Below are positions 7,940 to 16,991 of a DNA stretch of 64,000 bases, piece by piece; the first letter of the stretch is position 1; each line of letters starts with the position of its first letter. A model generated the notes under the pieces. The model saw only the letters and a list, made by a program, of their open reading frames with translations, was not told where the DNA came from and ran no database searches. The stretch spans positions 744,001-808,000 of the forward strand of contig NZ_JADFTZ010000001.1 in assembly GCF_015223105.1 (NCBI RefSeq), read 5' to 3'. Source of the stretch: Flavobacterium proteolyticum (GTDB lineage: Bacteria; Bacteroidota; Bacteroidia; Flavobacteriales; Flavobacteriaceae). Both the position numbers and the translations under genes were made by a program.

Positions 7940-8863
7940 TTGCATTACAAAGAAGAAAATTCCCAAAGCTAACAAGGAATAAACTACAATTTCTTTTACC
8001 CAATTGTTTTCAATTTTCTCGATAAAATTAGCTCCGATAATTGCTAATGGTCCAAAACAGAATGCTAAACTTCCATTGTTTTTATTTGCCGAAAGCACGT
8101 AAATTCCAACACCTAAGATAAAAGAAAACAAAATCGTTTTGTGTGACGATTGCATGTTCAAGGCTTTGTTTGGCACATCAAAAACATGCAAAACAAACGC
8201 AAATAAACTTAGTGATGTAAAAACCGCTAAAGCAATTCGTTGGTAAATATTTTCGAAATAATAAAAATCGAAACTGATATAGGTTTTACTTAACAATGAA
8301 CTCATTAGACTATTATCTAACAAACTATTGGCAAGAAAAAACAAAATAGTTACAGCAAATAAAGCTATGAAAGGAATTATCCAATTTCGATAATCTTTAG
8401 AAACATGAAGAATGACAGCTATAAATACCAAAATAATGTAAAAAATACTCCAAAAGTGAAATAATGCTGCCAGGAAAATCCAAAATGAAGCATCAAAAAT
8501 TTTCTCTTTGGTTTGTAATAATGATTTCAGAGAAATTAATCTTCTCAATGCCAAAAGCAATAAGAAATTGGAAATAATGATATTTTTATTCTGGAAAATG
8601 GACGAAAAAAACAGAAGAAAAATAAAAAACAACAATAAGGAGTAATTGTTTCCTTTGGTTAATCCGTTCTTAAGCGTGATGAAATTTAAAATGAATAATG
8701 AAGCAAAAAGAAGTAAGTATAAACCAAACTCTTCAGCATAGTAAATCCAATTAGCATTAGGTTGTGCCAGCGCTATTATCTTCACAGAAAAGAAAAATAG
8801 CGATAAAATACCTACTACTAAATAATTAAATGGTCTTGTTTTACTAAAAATGCTTGCTAACAT
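7934..8863 (-). CDS. DUF6427 family membrane protein
   Basis: 309 residues, strongly hydrophobic, with about 8-9 predicted membrane helices and little else. I recognise it as the family placed beside upp and DUF6341 in Flavobacterium genomes. No catalytic motif is visible and the function is unknown. It is divergent from the DUF6341 gene and convergent with upp. Confidence 0.75.
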   Translation of the reverse strand: MLASIFSKTRPFNYLVVGILSLFFFSVKIIALAQPNANWIYYAEEFGLYLLLFASLFILNFITLKNGLTKGNNYSLLLFFIFLLFFSSIFQNKNIIISNFLLLLALRRLISLKSLLQTKEKIFDASFWIFLAALFHFWSIFYIILVFIAVILHVSKDYRNWIIPFIALFAVTILFFLANSLLDNSLMSSLLSKTYISFDFYYFENIYQRIALAVFTSLSLFAFVLHVFDVPNKALNMQSSHKTILFSFILGVGIYVLSANKNNGSLAFCFGPLAIIGANFIEKIENNWVKEIVVYSLLALGIFFFVMQL

Positions 8864-8875
8864 TAGAATATTTTA

Positions 8876-8883
8876 TATTTTTG
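8876..8883 (+). promoter_or_regulatory. Bacteroidota -7 promoter element for DUF6341
   Basis: TATTTTTG, matching TAnnTTTG, 26 bases upstream of the ATG at 8910. Confidence 0.5.
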
Positions 8884-8909
8884 TGGTGTAAATATAATAC
8901 TTTATCAAA

Positions 8910-9140
8910 ATGAAATCATTTTTTGAAGGAATACAATCACTTTTCGTAGATTTTTTATTCTTACCAATGGATTGGTTGAGAAAACTAGAATTAACTAATT
9001 GGTGGACTGCAAATATCTTAAACTGGATTTTTATTATTATCTGCTGTGCAGCTATGACTTATTGGATTAAGCAATTGAACATCTTCAAATCAAACAATGA
9101 AGATGAGCAAGATACTACTGCACACTCATTTTTAAAATAA
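8910..9140 (+). CDS. DUF6341 family small membrane protein
   Basis: 76 residues: an N-terminal amphipathic stretch (MKSFFEGIQSLFVDFLF), one clear membrane helix at about 36-52 (ILNWIFIIICCAAMTYW), and an acidic tail. Recognised as the small flavobacterial family that accompanies DUF6427. Function unknown; a shared role with the neighbouring membrane protein is a guess from repeated adjacency. Confidence 0.75.
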   Translation: MKSFFEGIQSLFVDFLFLPMDWLRKLELTNWWTANILNWIFIIICCAAMTYWIKQLNIFKSNNEDEQDTTAHSFLK

Positions 9141-9160
9141 TCTTAAGATATTAGCAAGGA

Positions 9161-10432
9161 TTACAAATCCTTACCAATATCGGTTCTAAAATACATCTTA
9201 TCAAATTGTAGTTTTGCTATACTTTGATAAGATTTTTTTATGGCTTCTTGAAAGTCATTTCCGTACGAAGTTACTGCAATAACGCGACCTCCGTTAGTCA
9301 CTACTTTTCCGTTTTCTAATTTTGTTCCTGCATGAAATGGAATAGAATCGGTGATGTTTTCCAATCCGAAAATCTCTTTTCCTTTTTCATAATCTTCTGG
9401 ATAACCACCAGAAACCACCATAATAGTTGTAGCGGCTCTTTTATCAATTTCCAAAGTAATTTTATCTAATTCTTGGTTTGCGATGGCTTCAAAAATTTCA
9501 ACTAAATCACTTTTTAATCTTGGCATAACCACTTCTGTTTCTGGATCACCCATTCGAACGTTGTATTCGATAACCATTGGTTCTCCCTTCACGTTGATTA
9601 ATCCGATGAAAACAAATCCTTTGTATTCGATTCCGTCTTTTTGTAAACCTGCAATGGTTGGTTTTACAATTCGAGTTTCGATTTTTTCTAATAAAACAGC
9701 ATCCGCAAACGGAACTGGAGAAACTGCTCCCATTCCACCTGTGTTTAATCCTGTATCACCTTCCCCAATTCGTTTGTAATCTTTTGCTGTTGGTAATACT
9801 TTATATGATTTTCCATCGGTTAAAACGAAACAACTTAATTCAATTCCGTCTAAAAATTCTTCGATAACTACTTTTGAACTTGCTTGGCCAAATTTAGCTC
9901 CAACTAACATATTTCTTAATTCGGCTTTCGCTTCTTCTAAATCCGATAAGATTAAAACGCCTTTTCCAGCTGCTAATCCATCTGCTTTTAAAACGTATGG
10001 TGCTTCTAAAGTTTCTAAAAATTGACAACCTTGCTCTACGGTTTCTTTGGTAAAACTTTCGTAACGAGCGGTTGGAATATTGTGTTTTACTAAAAATTCT
10101 TTGGCAAATTCTTTACTTCCTTCTAATTGCGCTCCCACTTTTGATGGACCAATTACAGGAATATGATTGATTTCAGCATCATTTTTAAAGAAATCATAAA
10201 TTCCTAACACCAATGGATCTTCTGGACCTACGACAACCATTTCCACTTTTTCTTGTAAAACAAAAGCTTTAACGGCATCAAAATCATTCGGATTTAAAGC
10301 TACATTTTTTGCAATGGTTGATGTTCCTGCATTTCCAGGTGCAACAAAAAGAGAAGTGCATTTTGAAGATTGAAGCATTTTCCAAGCCAGTGCGTGCTCA
10401 CGACCGCCAGAACCAAGTAGTAAAATAGTCAT
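9161..10432 (-). CDS. purD: Phosphoribosylamine-glycine ligase
   Basis: 423 residues from the ATG at 10432 ([19 protein letters not shown]). Second step of de novo purine synthesis: phosphoribosylamine + glycine + ATP to GAR. ATP-grasp fold: N-terminal [23 protein letters not shown] near 114, [13 protein letters not shown] near 150, and [14 protein letters not shown] near 285. A TTG-initiated extension to 10459 was rejected because the family begins at the ATG and the extension runs into the promoter word. No other pur genes are adjacent. Confidence 0.96.
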   Translation of the reverse strand: MTILLLGSGGREHALAWKMLQSSKCTSLFVAPGNAGTSTIAKNVALNPNDFDAVKAFVLQEKVEMVVVGPEDPLVLGIYDFFKNDAEINHIPVIGPSKVGAQLEGSKEFAKEFLVKHNIPTARYESFTKETVEQGCQFLETLEAPYVLKADGLAAGKGVLILSDLEEAKAELRNMLVGAKFGQASSKVVIEEFLDGIELSCFVLTDGKSYKVLPTAKDYKRIGEGDTGLNTGGMGAVSPVPFADAVLLEKIETRIVKPTIAGLQKDGIEYKGFVFIGLINVKGEPMVIEYNVRMGDPETEVVMPRLKSDLVEIFEAIANQELDKITLEIDKRAATTIMVVSGGYPEDYEKGKEIFGLENITDSIPFHAGTKLENGKVVTNGGRVIAVTSYGNDFQEAIKKSYQSIAKLQFDKMYFRTDIGKDL

Positions 10433-10456
10433 TTTGTGTGTTGTTATGTTGTTTGG

Positions 10457-10464
10457 CAAAAATA
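10457..10464 (-). promoter_or_regulatory. Bacteroidota -7 promoter element for purD
   Basis: TATTTTTG on the minus strand, 24 bases upstream of the purD ATG; it decides against the longer TTG start. Confidence 0.6.
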
Positions 10465-10498
10465 CTTCGTTTTAAAGACAAATAATAATTTTTTTTCC

Positions 10499-10506
10499 TA
10501 CCTTTG
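10499..10506 (+). promoter_or_regulatory. Bacteroidota -7 promoter element for higBA
   Basis: TACCTTTG, matching TAnnTTTG, 20 bases upstream of the toxin start and immediately next to a perfect palindrome. Confidence 0.6.
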
Positions 10507-10519
10507 GCGTTAGTAACGC
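10507..10519 (+). promoter_or_regulatory. Probable HigA operator palindrome
   Basis: GCGTTA-G-TAACGC, a perfect 6+1+6 inverted repeat between the -7 element and the toxin ATG, covering the expected transcription start. Antitoxins of the HigA type repress their own promoters through such palindromes, so this is the likely operator. Assignment is by position and symmetry only. Confidence 0.6.
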
Positions 10520-10526
10520 AAAAAGT

Positions 10527-10808
10527 ATGATAATTTCTTTTGGAGATAAAAACACCGAGAAAATTTGGAATGGTATAGCCGTAAAAAAGCCTTCCGTCGA
10601 AATTCAAGAAATTGGAAGACGAAAATTGAGAATGTTACACAATTCAATTGATATCAATGACTTAAAAATTCCACCATCGAACCGATTGGAAAAATTAAAA
10701 GGAAACTTAAAAGATTTTTACAGCATCCGGATTAATAATCAATGGCGCATTATTTTTAAGTGGGAAAATAACAATGCATTTGAAGTTGAAATTCTAGATT
10801 ATCACTAA
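10527..10808 (+). CDS. higB: HigB-type toxin (RelE/ParE superfamily)
   Basis: 93 residues. Predicted ribosome-dependent mRNA interferase. Features of the HigB family: a basic central part (RLEKLKGNLKDFYSIRINNQ), then WRIIFKW and a C-terminal EVEILDYH, where the last histidine and the arginine are typical of the active site. Gene order toxin-first, with the antitoxin 2 bp downstream, is the HigBA arrangement. Own promoter with a palindromic operator upstream. Confidence 0.9.
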   Translation: MIISFGDKNTEKIWNGIAVKKPSVEIQEIGRRKLRMLHNSIDINDLKIPPSNRLEKLKGNLKDFYSIRINNQWRIIFKWENNNAFEVEILDYH

Positions 10809-10810
10809 TT

Positions 10811-11113
10811 ATGAGTAGATTAAAAAACATACATCCAGGTGAAATTTTATTGGAAGAATTCATGATTCCATTAGAAATAACAGCTTATAAATTAGCTAAA
10901 GATATTGATGTGCCTCAAACTAGAATATCGGAAATTATCAAAGAAAAAAGAAGAATTACGGCTGATACTGCAATTAGACTGAGTAATTATTTTGGAAATT
11001 CAGCCAAATTTTGGTTGGGATTACAAGACGATTATGATATTGAATTTGAAAAAACCCAAAAAGAAATCGAATTCAAAAACATCATTCCTTTTGATGATAA
11101 AAAAGTAGCCTAA
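10811..11113 (+). CDS. higA: HigA-type antitoxin, XRE-family HTH
   Basis: 100 residues. Begins with the family signature MSRLKNIHPGEILLEEFMIP, then a helix-turn-helix at about 24-60 (TAYKLAKDIDVPQTRISEII..., ITADTAIRLSNYFG) and FWLGLQDDYDIE. It should neutralise HigB and repress the operon by binding the palindrome at 10507. Its stop codon overlaps the next gene's ATG by one base, so the downstream ligase may be co-transcribed and translationally coupled to the toxin-antitoxin pair. Confidence 0.92.
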   Translation: MSRLKNIHPGEILLEEFMIPLEITAYKLAKDIDVPQTRISEIIKEKRRITADTAIRLSNYFGNSAKFWLGLQDDYDIEFEKTQKEIEFKNIIPFDDKKVA

Positions 11114-12423
11114 TGTTCAACTTGTTTCATCTTTCTTTAAAATTAAGCGGTTTTCCGATTGTGAAAGCTCAGGCTGATTTTGAGAAAATTCTACAAATTT
11201 CGGAAGCAGATTATCCCGATTATCTCGAAACTAAAAAGCGAGAAATTGTGGAATTTCATTTGAAAAATAACACTTTTTATCAAAATTTAGTTGGAAAAGA
11301 AAGCTTTGAAAGTTGGACAGATTTACCCGTTCTAACCAAAAAAGATTTGCAAAAACCATTAAAAGACCGACTTTCCAAAGGCTATTCTGAGAAAACTGTT
11401 TTTGTGAATAAAACTTCGGGTTCGAGTGGTGATCCATTTGTTTTCGCGAAAGACAAAGAGGCTCATGCGATTACTTGGGCTTCGATTATTTATCGTTTTG
11501 GTTGGTATGGTGTTGATTTTAATTCGTCATATCAAGCAAGATTTTATGGGATTCCGTTGGATTTTATTGGATATCGAAAAGAACGTTTGAAAGACTTTTT
11601 AAGCAAAAGATATCGTTTCCCAATTTTTGATTTATCTGATAAAGTTTTAGAGGGTGTTTTGAAACATTTTAAAACTAAAAAGTTTGATTATATCAATGGT
11701 TACACGAGTTCGATTGTGCTTTTTGGAAAATATTTACAAGCGCGAAATATCATTTTAACCGATGTTTGTACAACTTTGAAAGTTTGCATGGTGACATCGG
11801 AAATGTTGTTTGAAGAAGATAAAATTTTGCTAGAAAAACACTTGGGAATTCCTGTTGTGAATGAATATGGCGCTTCAGAATTAGATTTAATTGCTTTTCA
11901 AAATCCGAAAGACGAATGGCAAGTAAATTCGGAAACTTTATTTGTAGAAATTTTAGATGAAAATAATCAACCCGTTCCGTATGGAAAAGAAGGGAAAGTG
12001 GTGATTACTTCGTTATACAACAAAGCGCATCCGTTTATTCGTTATGAAATTGGTGATGTGGGAATTTTGGATGAAAAAAGCACATTGAAAAAACCAATCC
12101 TTAAAAAATTAATTGGAAGAACCAGCGATGTAGCACTTTTACCAAGCGGGAAAAAATCGCCTGGATTAACGTTTTACTACGTAACCAAAAGCATCATCGA
12201 AGACGATGGAAACGTAAAAGAGTTCATCGTTCGCCAAACAAAATTGGATAGTTTTGAAATTGATTATGTGAGTTCAGTAGAATTGACTTCATATCAGATT
12301 CAAGAAATTGAAAAAGCAATTGCGAAATATTTAGAGCCGGGATTGCATTTTACTTACAATCGAAAAGATGTTTTGGAACGCACAAAAAGAGGAAAATTGA
12401 AGCAATTTCAGTCGGTGATATAA
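11113..12423 (+). CDS. PaaK/CapK-like AMP-forming adenylating enzyme
   Basis: 436 residues, a member of the phenylacetate-CoA ligase-like branch of AMP-binding enzymes often found in capsule and O-antigen clusters. The ATP-binding loop TSGSSGDP is at 101-108; NEYGASELD near 253 and RYEIGDVG near 315 are the other adenylate-forming motifs. The acid substrate is unknown; in this context it could activate an acyl or amino-acid decoration of a polysaccharide, which is inference. The ATG shares one base with the higA stop. It is the last gene before a repeat-filled intergenic region. Confidence 0.8.
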   Translation: MFNLFHLSLKLSGFPIVKAQADFEKILQISEADYPDYLETKKREIVEFHLKNNTFYQNLVGKESFESWTDLPVLTKKDLQKPLKDRLSKGYSEKTVFVNKTSGSSGDPFVFAKDKEAHAITWASIIYRFGWYGVDFNSSYQARFYGIPLDFIGYRKERLKDFLSKRYRFPIFDLSDKVLEGVLKHFKTKKFDYINGYTSSIVLFGKYLQARNIILTDVCTTLKVCMVTSEMLFEEDKILLEKHLGIPVVNEYGASELDLIAFQNPKDEWQVNSETLFVEILDENNQPVPYGKEGKVVITSLYNKAHPFIRYEIGDVGILDEKSTLKKPILKKLIGRTSDVALLPSGKKSPGLTFYYVTKSIIEDDGNVKEFIVRQTKLDSFEIDYVSSVELTSYQIQEIEKAIAKYLEPGLHFTYNRKDVLERTKRGKLKQFQSVI

Positions 12424-12440
12424 TTTTTAAACACGAATTT

Positions 12441-12467
12441 CACAAATTACACAAATTACACAAATTA
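12441..12467. repeat. Three perfect tandem copies of CACAAATTA
   Basis: Three head-to-tail 9-bp units CACAAATTA, preceded by an imperfect copy. Short arrays of this wording occur between genes in flavobacteria. No function assigned. Confidence 0.8.
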
Positions 12468-12526
12468 CTCTTAACATTAAATCTTTCAAAGCGAAGCTAC
12501 TTCAATTAACTTTATTAAATTTTGTG

Positions 12527-12555
12527 AACTTTGCGAAAGACTTTAAAACTTTGCG
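12527..12555. repeat. AACTTTGCG direct repeats between convergent genes
   Basis: AACTTTGCG occurs at 12527 and 12547, and CAAAGCG in inverted sense near 12487. Together with the CACAAATTA array these words fill most of the 139 bp between the convergent ligase and GT2 genes. Confidence 0.6.
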
Positions 12556-12562
12556 TTAAAAT

Positions 12563-13318
12563 CTAATTTCTATACTTCATAAAACCGCGATACATCCAAT
12601 GCAACATATAATAAGCCGATTGAAAAATATTCAGCTTTTCAACTTCTCTGTAAAATTGCCATTGGTATTTAATTAAATCTGATTTTTTTCTTGAAAGTGA
12701 ATTTTCTCTGATTCGGTAAATCGCTTGCGTTTCTTGGATTCCGTGAGCGAATGGAATTACTTTTAAATAGTTTAACCACAATCCCATATCTTGACGTTTT
12801 CGGATAAGTGGCATGTACTTTTTACCTAATTTTTTAATATCCAAAAATGCTGTCAAACAACTTATTGAATTGGACTTTAAAATATCGGTATACGAAACTT
12901 TATGTGGTACAATAAAATCAGAATACACAAATTCTAATTGTTCATTGGCCCTTCTGTAAGATGAAAACACAAATGGAATTCCAGTTTCTTGAATCGTTTT
13001 GATATTGTTTTCGATGAAGGTTGGGAACCAAATATCATCTGCATCAATAAAAGTCATATAATCACCAGAAGCTTTTTCAATTCCTGTATTTCTAGCTACT
13101 GCTGGACCAGAATTTTGGCTTAACTTATGAAATTGGATGCGATTATCATTTTGGAGTATCGATAAAACGACATTTTCTGTATCATCCGAAGAACCATCAT
13201 CTACGATAATCATTTCCCAATTTGGATAGGTTTGATTTTGCACTGATTGAATGGTTTCAGCAATAAATTTTGCAGAATTATAGGAAGGTGTAATTATAGA
13301 AACTAAAGCATCATTCAT
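12563..13318 (-). CDS. Glycosyltransferase family 2
   Basis: 251 residues, GT-A fold: VSIITPSYNSAKFIAETIQS at 6-25, IIVDDGSSDDT near 38-48 and FIDADDIW near 90, where DAD is the metal/nucleotide-binding motif. Transfers a sugar from a nucleotide donor to a lipid-linked oligosaccharide in the cytoplasm; donor unknown. Last gene of the leftward polysaccharide operon; its ATG overlaps the sugar transferase stop by one base. Confidence 0.9.
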   Translation of the reverse strand: MNDALVSIITPSYNSAKFIAETIQSVQNQTYPNWEMIIVDDGSSDDTENVVLSILQNDNRIQFHKLSQNSGPAVARNTGIEKASGDYMTFIDADDIWFPTFIENNIKTIQETGIPFVFSSYRRANEQLEFVYSDFIVPHKVSYTDILKSNSISCLTAFLDIKKLGKKYMPLIRKRQDMGLWLNYLKVIPFAHGIQETQAIYRIRENSLSRKKSDLIKYQWQFYREVEKLNIFQSAYYMLHWMYRGFMKYRN

Positions 13319-14670
13319 TAGTAAGCTTTTTTCTCTCCTTTAATGGCGTTTACTACTGTTGCAAAAATAATTTTAATATCTAACAAAATAGACCAATTTT
13401 CCAGATAGAAAATATCATATTTTACTCTGTTAATGATGTCTTTTTCTGTTTCTACCTCTCCTCTAAATCCATTAGTTTGGGCTAAACCTGTAATTCCCGG
13501 TTTAATAAAGTGTCTTACCATAAATTTATCAACCGTTTTGGCATACATTTCAGTATGGCTTACCATGTGAGGTCTTGGTCCAACAACCGACATGTCTCCT
13601 AATAATACATTAAAAAATTGTGGTAATTCATCAATACTTGTTTTTCTGATGAATTTTCCAATTTTAGTAATTCTTGGGTCGTTTTTTTGAACTTGTTCAA
13701 CATCTGCGATAGGGTTCAAATGCATCGAACGAAATTTATAACAATAAAATTCTTCGTAGTTTAATCCGTTTCGTTTTTGTTTAAAAAATATTGGTCCTTT
13801 TGATTCAAATAAAATCAACAAGGCTATCAAAGGTGTCAACCATGATAGTATTCCAATAATAATTAACAAAGAAAAAACAACATCAAATACTCTTTTTAAT
13901 CGTTTATTTACTTCTTTGTCTAATGGTATTGTTCTTAACGAGATAATAGGGATATAATCGTAATATTCAACCGCTAAATTTCTTAAAAAAGTATTTTTAC
14001 TATCTGGTAAAAATTTAATCGTTTTTAAATTATTATCTGCAAAATGAATTAAATTATCAATTTCCCTATTTGTAAGAGTATTAATAGAGGCGTATATTTC
14101 ATCTATTTTATGAGCAATTACATAGTCATTACTCTCTAAAAGTTCGGTTTTCTTATTTCCTTTTAAATCAAAAATATGGACAAGATTGTATCCGTAATCT
14201 GGATTATTGGTAAAAAAATCCTTTAGTTCATCAACACTCTTTCCATGTCCAACAATGATTACGTTCCTATGATTTCCACCATATAAAAGGCGATACTTTT
14301 TGAGTAAAATAAAAATTGAAAATTTCAATAACCCAACTAAAAGAAACGACCAAAGGATATATCTTCCAACTTCTTCTGTTGTTACATATTTATATTTGTA
14401 TCCAACATAAGCAAAAGTAATTAAGCTTATAAAGAAAAACTGCTTTAATAATTTCCCAAAAATCTCAATTCCTTTAGTAAAACGATAAACTTCATAATAT
14501 CCGGAATAATAAGATATTATTAACCAAAAAACGGTTAGAATTGAGTGATAACCAAAATTACTCATAGCCGAGCGCATACACAATAACACTAATAGATTTA
14601 CAATAACTAAATCTAAAAATATTATTATGGGCCTAATATAGACTGAGTATCTTCCGGTTTTATTTTTCAA
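13318..14670 (-). CDS. Polyprenyl-phosphate sugar-1-phosphate transferase (WcaJ/WbaP-like)
   Basis: 450 residues. Starts repeat-unit synthesis by moving a sugar-1-phosphate onto undecaprenyl phosphate. About four N-terminal membrane helices, a Rossmann-like middle (NVIIVGHGKSVDELKDFF near 154), one further helix at about 263-285, then the catalytic domain with YKFRSM, DELPQFFNVLLGDMSVVGPRP and the C-terminal KPGITGLAQ. The full five-helix architecture rather than the short form suggests hexose-1-phosphate as substrate. It abuts the UDP-xylose synthase gene with no gap. Confidence 0.93.
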   Translation of the reverse strand: MKNKTGRYSVYIRPIIIFLDLVIVNLLVLLCMRSAMSNFGYHSILTVFWLIISYYSGYYEVYRFTKGIEIFGKLLKQFFFISLITFAYVGYKYKYVTTEEVGRYILWSFLLVGLLKFSIFILLKKYRLLYGGNHRNVIIVGHGKSVDELKDFFTNNPDYGYNLVHIFDLKGNKKTELLESNDYVIAHKIDEIYASINTLTNREIDNLIHFADNNLKTIKFLPDSKNTFLRNLAVEYYDYIPIISLRTIPLDKEVNKRLKRVFDVVFSLLIIIGILSWLTPLIALLILFESKGPIFFKQKRNGLNYEEFYCYKFRSMHLNPIADVEQVQKNDPRITKIGKFIRKTSIDELPQFFNVLLGDMSVVGPRPHMVSHTEMYAKTVDKFMVRHFIKPGITGLAQTNGFRGEVETEKDIINRVKYDIFYLENWSILLDIKIIFATVVNAIKGEKKAY

Positions 14671-15654
14671 TTAGTGAATGAATTTTGTAAAATCTTTGTG
14701 TTCTTCCTTTAATAATTCTTCTGTTGACAAGGTCTTAAAATAATCATACGTAATTTTCATACCTTCGGATCTTGAAACTTTAGCTTCCCACCCTAAAATT
14801 TCTTTTGCCTTAGTGGTATCGGGTTGTCTTTGCATTGGGTCATTTACAGGTAACGGATGATAGACTACTTTTTGATTTGTACCTGTAAGCTTGATAATTT
14901 CTTCAGCAAAATCTTTAATTGTAATTTCATCTGGATTACCAATATTTACAGGCAAATGATAATCAGAATGCAACAATCTAAAAATACCTTCTACTTGGTC
15001 ATCCACATAACAAAACGAACGCGTTTGACTTCCATCACCAAAAATAGTTAAATCTTCACCACGCAATGCTTGTCCAATAAATGCAGGAATTACACGGCCA
15101 TCATTTAATCGCATTCTAGGACCATATGTATTAAAAATTCTAACGATTCTAGTTTCTACACCATGAAAAGTATGATAAGCCATAGTTATCGATTCTTGAA
15201 AACGTTTGGCTTCGTCATAAACTCCTCTTGGTCCAATAGTATTTACATTTCCGTAGTATTCTTCTGTTTGTGGATGAATCAATGGATCGCCGTAAACTTC
15301 AGAAGTTGATGCGATAAGAATTCTTGCCTTTTTTACACGAGCTAAACCTAATAAATTATGCGTCCCTAATGAACCAACTTTCAAGGTTTGAATAGGAATT
15401 TTTAAATAATCAATTGGACTAGCTGGAGAAGCAAAGTGTAAAATATAATCTAATTTACCAGGTACATGAACAAATTTGGTAATATCATGATGGTAAAATT
15501 CAAAGTTTTGAAGTTTAAAAAGATGTTCAATATTTTTTAAATCTCCAGTTATAAGGTTATCCATTCCAATCACAAAATATCCTTCCGCTATAAAACGATC
15601 ACACAAATGGGAGCCTAAAAAACCTGCGGCGCCTGTTATTAATATTCTTTTCAT
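14671..15654 (-). CDS. UDP-glucuronate decarboxylase (UDP-xylose synthase), extended SDR
   Basis: 327 residues. Converts UDP-glucuronate to UDP-xylose, or a close variant reaction. NAD-binding [12 protein letters not shown] at 8-19, SxSEVYGDP with the catalytic serine/threonine near 122, and YDEAK carrying the catalytic tyrosine and lysine near 146; [15 protein letters not shown] and RSFCYVDD are UXS-type substrate contacts. No UDP-glucose dehydrogenase is in the window, so UDP-glucuronate must come from elsewhere. Sits 2 bp after the O-antigen ligase-like gene. Confidence 0.88.
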   Translation of the reverse strand: MKRILITGAAGFLGSHLCDRFIAEGYFVIGMDNLITGDLKNIEHLFKLQNFEFYHHDITKFVHVPGKLDYILHFASPASPIDYLKIPIQTLKVGSLGTHNLLGLARVKKARILIASTSEVYGDPLIHPQTEEYYGNVNTIGPRGVYDEAKRFQESITMAYHTFHGVETRIVRIFNTYGPRMRLNDGRVIPAFIGQALRGEDLTIFGDGSQTRSFCYVDDQVEGIFRLLHSDYHLPVNIGNPDEITIKDFAEEIIKLTGTNQKVVYHPLPVNDPMQRQPDTTKAKEILGWEAKVSRSEGMKITYDYFKTLSTEELLKEEHKDFTKFIH

Positions 15655-15656
15655 TT

Positions 15657-16991
15657 TTACTTTTTTTCTAATTTCGAAGTGCTTTCTGCGTTAAATAAGC
15701 AATATAAAACCATAAAAAACAAAACACCTCTTTGTCTCCACAAGAAAGATTCTGTCAAAAATAAGCTTATCATTAAAACTGCAAAAGCAATATGCATAAA
15801 ATCTTTAGTACCAAAGGCTTTTTTTGTGTTTATGTACAAAATAATCAGTAATAGTAAGAATCCAACTACACCTAACTCGGCAAAATTTTGTACGTATTGA
15901 TTGTGAAAATTAAAAGTCCCATAACCTGGATACAAATTATATTGTTTTTCCTTTTCTAATAATTTATTTAAGGAAGCATTAAGGCCAAATCCTTTCCAAA
16001 AAATAACATCTTCCTCTAAAAATTCTGTAAACATTCTAAATTGATAAACTCGAAAAGCAGTTCCAGGAAAATAATCAGATGGATGAAATTGTTCTTTGGT
16101 CCAAGCATCAGCAATACTAATGTTGTTGATTCCTTCGCTTTTATTTAATGCTACATTGTGTGAAATACTTTTGTCAGAATTAGTTCTAAATTCCACCAAA
16201 AAGCGTTCTTTAATTTTACTGAAGGAAACTATAAATCCTAACAAAATTAATATAATGGTAAGATTTCGCAATCTAAGACGATTAGCAATTTTTGAATAGA
16301 AAAAAACCTGAATTAGAATTAATAAAACTAAAACTAAAATGATATTTTTAGAAGATAAAAGAATTACAAAAACAAACAATAAGATACTTGCAGCTTGTTC
16401 CCACTTTGTTTTGTGTTCTTTAATAAAAAAATAAAAGAATGCAATTGAAACATATACCGAAACGTGAATAGCATTTAATAATCTAGGTACTAATCCTGTA
16501 TCCGTTTCATTATCTGGTCCGTGGTAAAAGAAAACGCTAGTATCCTTAGTTATTAAAAACCGAATTAAAGCTCGAATTAAAAAAAACACAACGTAAATCA
16601 ACATTGTGTAACTGTAATATTTTAAAATCCTATCTTTTTGCTCTTTCGTAAAAGTAGGAATTAACATAAAGGCAATAGGAAGTAATAATAAAGCAATTTC
16701 TTTTGGTATTGCACTAAGAGTTCGTTTTAAGTCGATAGACCAAAAATAAGAAACACACATCCAAACAAACAAGAGAATTGGAATCAAAAAAGTAACCGAC
16801 AAAACGAACTTGTTTTTTCTTATGTATAGAAGCGACGATAAAAAAAAGACTCCTAATAAAATATTATTAACTGCCATTGAAATTGGCAGAGTAATTAACA
16901 ATAATAAAAAAGGAATAAACGCTTTGTTTTGTTTATTTTCTTCTAAAAGTTCCTTCCAAACATTGCTTAAAAAGCTGTAAATATTGTTCAT
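15657..16991 (-). CDS. O-antigen ligase/polymerase family membrane protein
   Basis: 444 residues with about 11-12 membrane helices and a large periplasmic loop at about 260-345, the layout of Wzy polymerases and WaaL ligases. These join polysaccharide repeat units or attach them to lipid A core. [22 protein letters not shown] near 365-386 is the typical Wzy_C-like segment. Which of the two reactions it performs cannot be decided here; a second family member lies at 20114. Its first 59 bases overlap the upstream glycosyltransferase. Confidence 0.85.
   Translation of the reverse strand: MNNIYSFLSNVWKELLEENKQNKAFIPFLLLLITLPISMAVNNILLGVFFLSSLLYIRKNKFVLSVTFLIPILLFVWMCVSYFWSIDLKRTLSAIPKEIALLLLPIAFMLIPTFTKEQKDRILKYYSYTMLIYVVFFLIRALIRFLITKDTSVFFYHGPDNETDTGLVPRLLNAIHVSVYVSIAFFYFFIKEHKTKWEQAASILLFVFVILLSSKNIILVLVLLILIQVFFYSKIANRLRLRNLTIILILLGFIVSFSKIKERFLVEFRTNSDKSISHNVALNKSEGINNISIADAWTKEQFHPSDYFPGTAFRVYQFRMFTEFLEEDVIFWKGFGLNASLNKLLEKEKQYNLYPGYGTFNFHNQYVQNFAELGVVGFLLLLIILYINTKKAFGTKDFMHIAFAVLMISLFLTESFLWRQRGVLFFMVLYCLFNAESTSKLEKK

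Noticed and set aside
9130..9180. Terminator between DUF6341 and purD
   Set aside because: AAGGATT/AATCCTT can pair, but there is no T-run on either side and it overlaps the purD end.
12441..12467. CACAAATTA triplets as a CRISPR array
   Set aside because: Units are 9 bp with no spacers.
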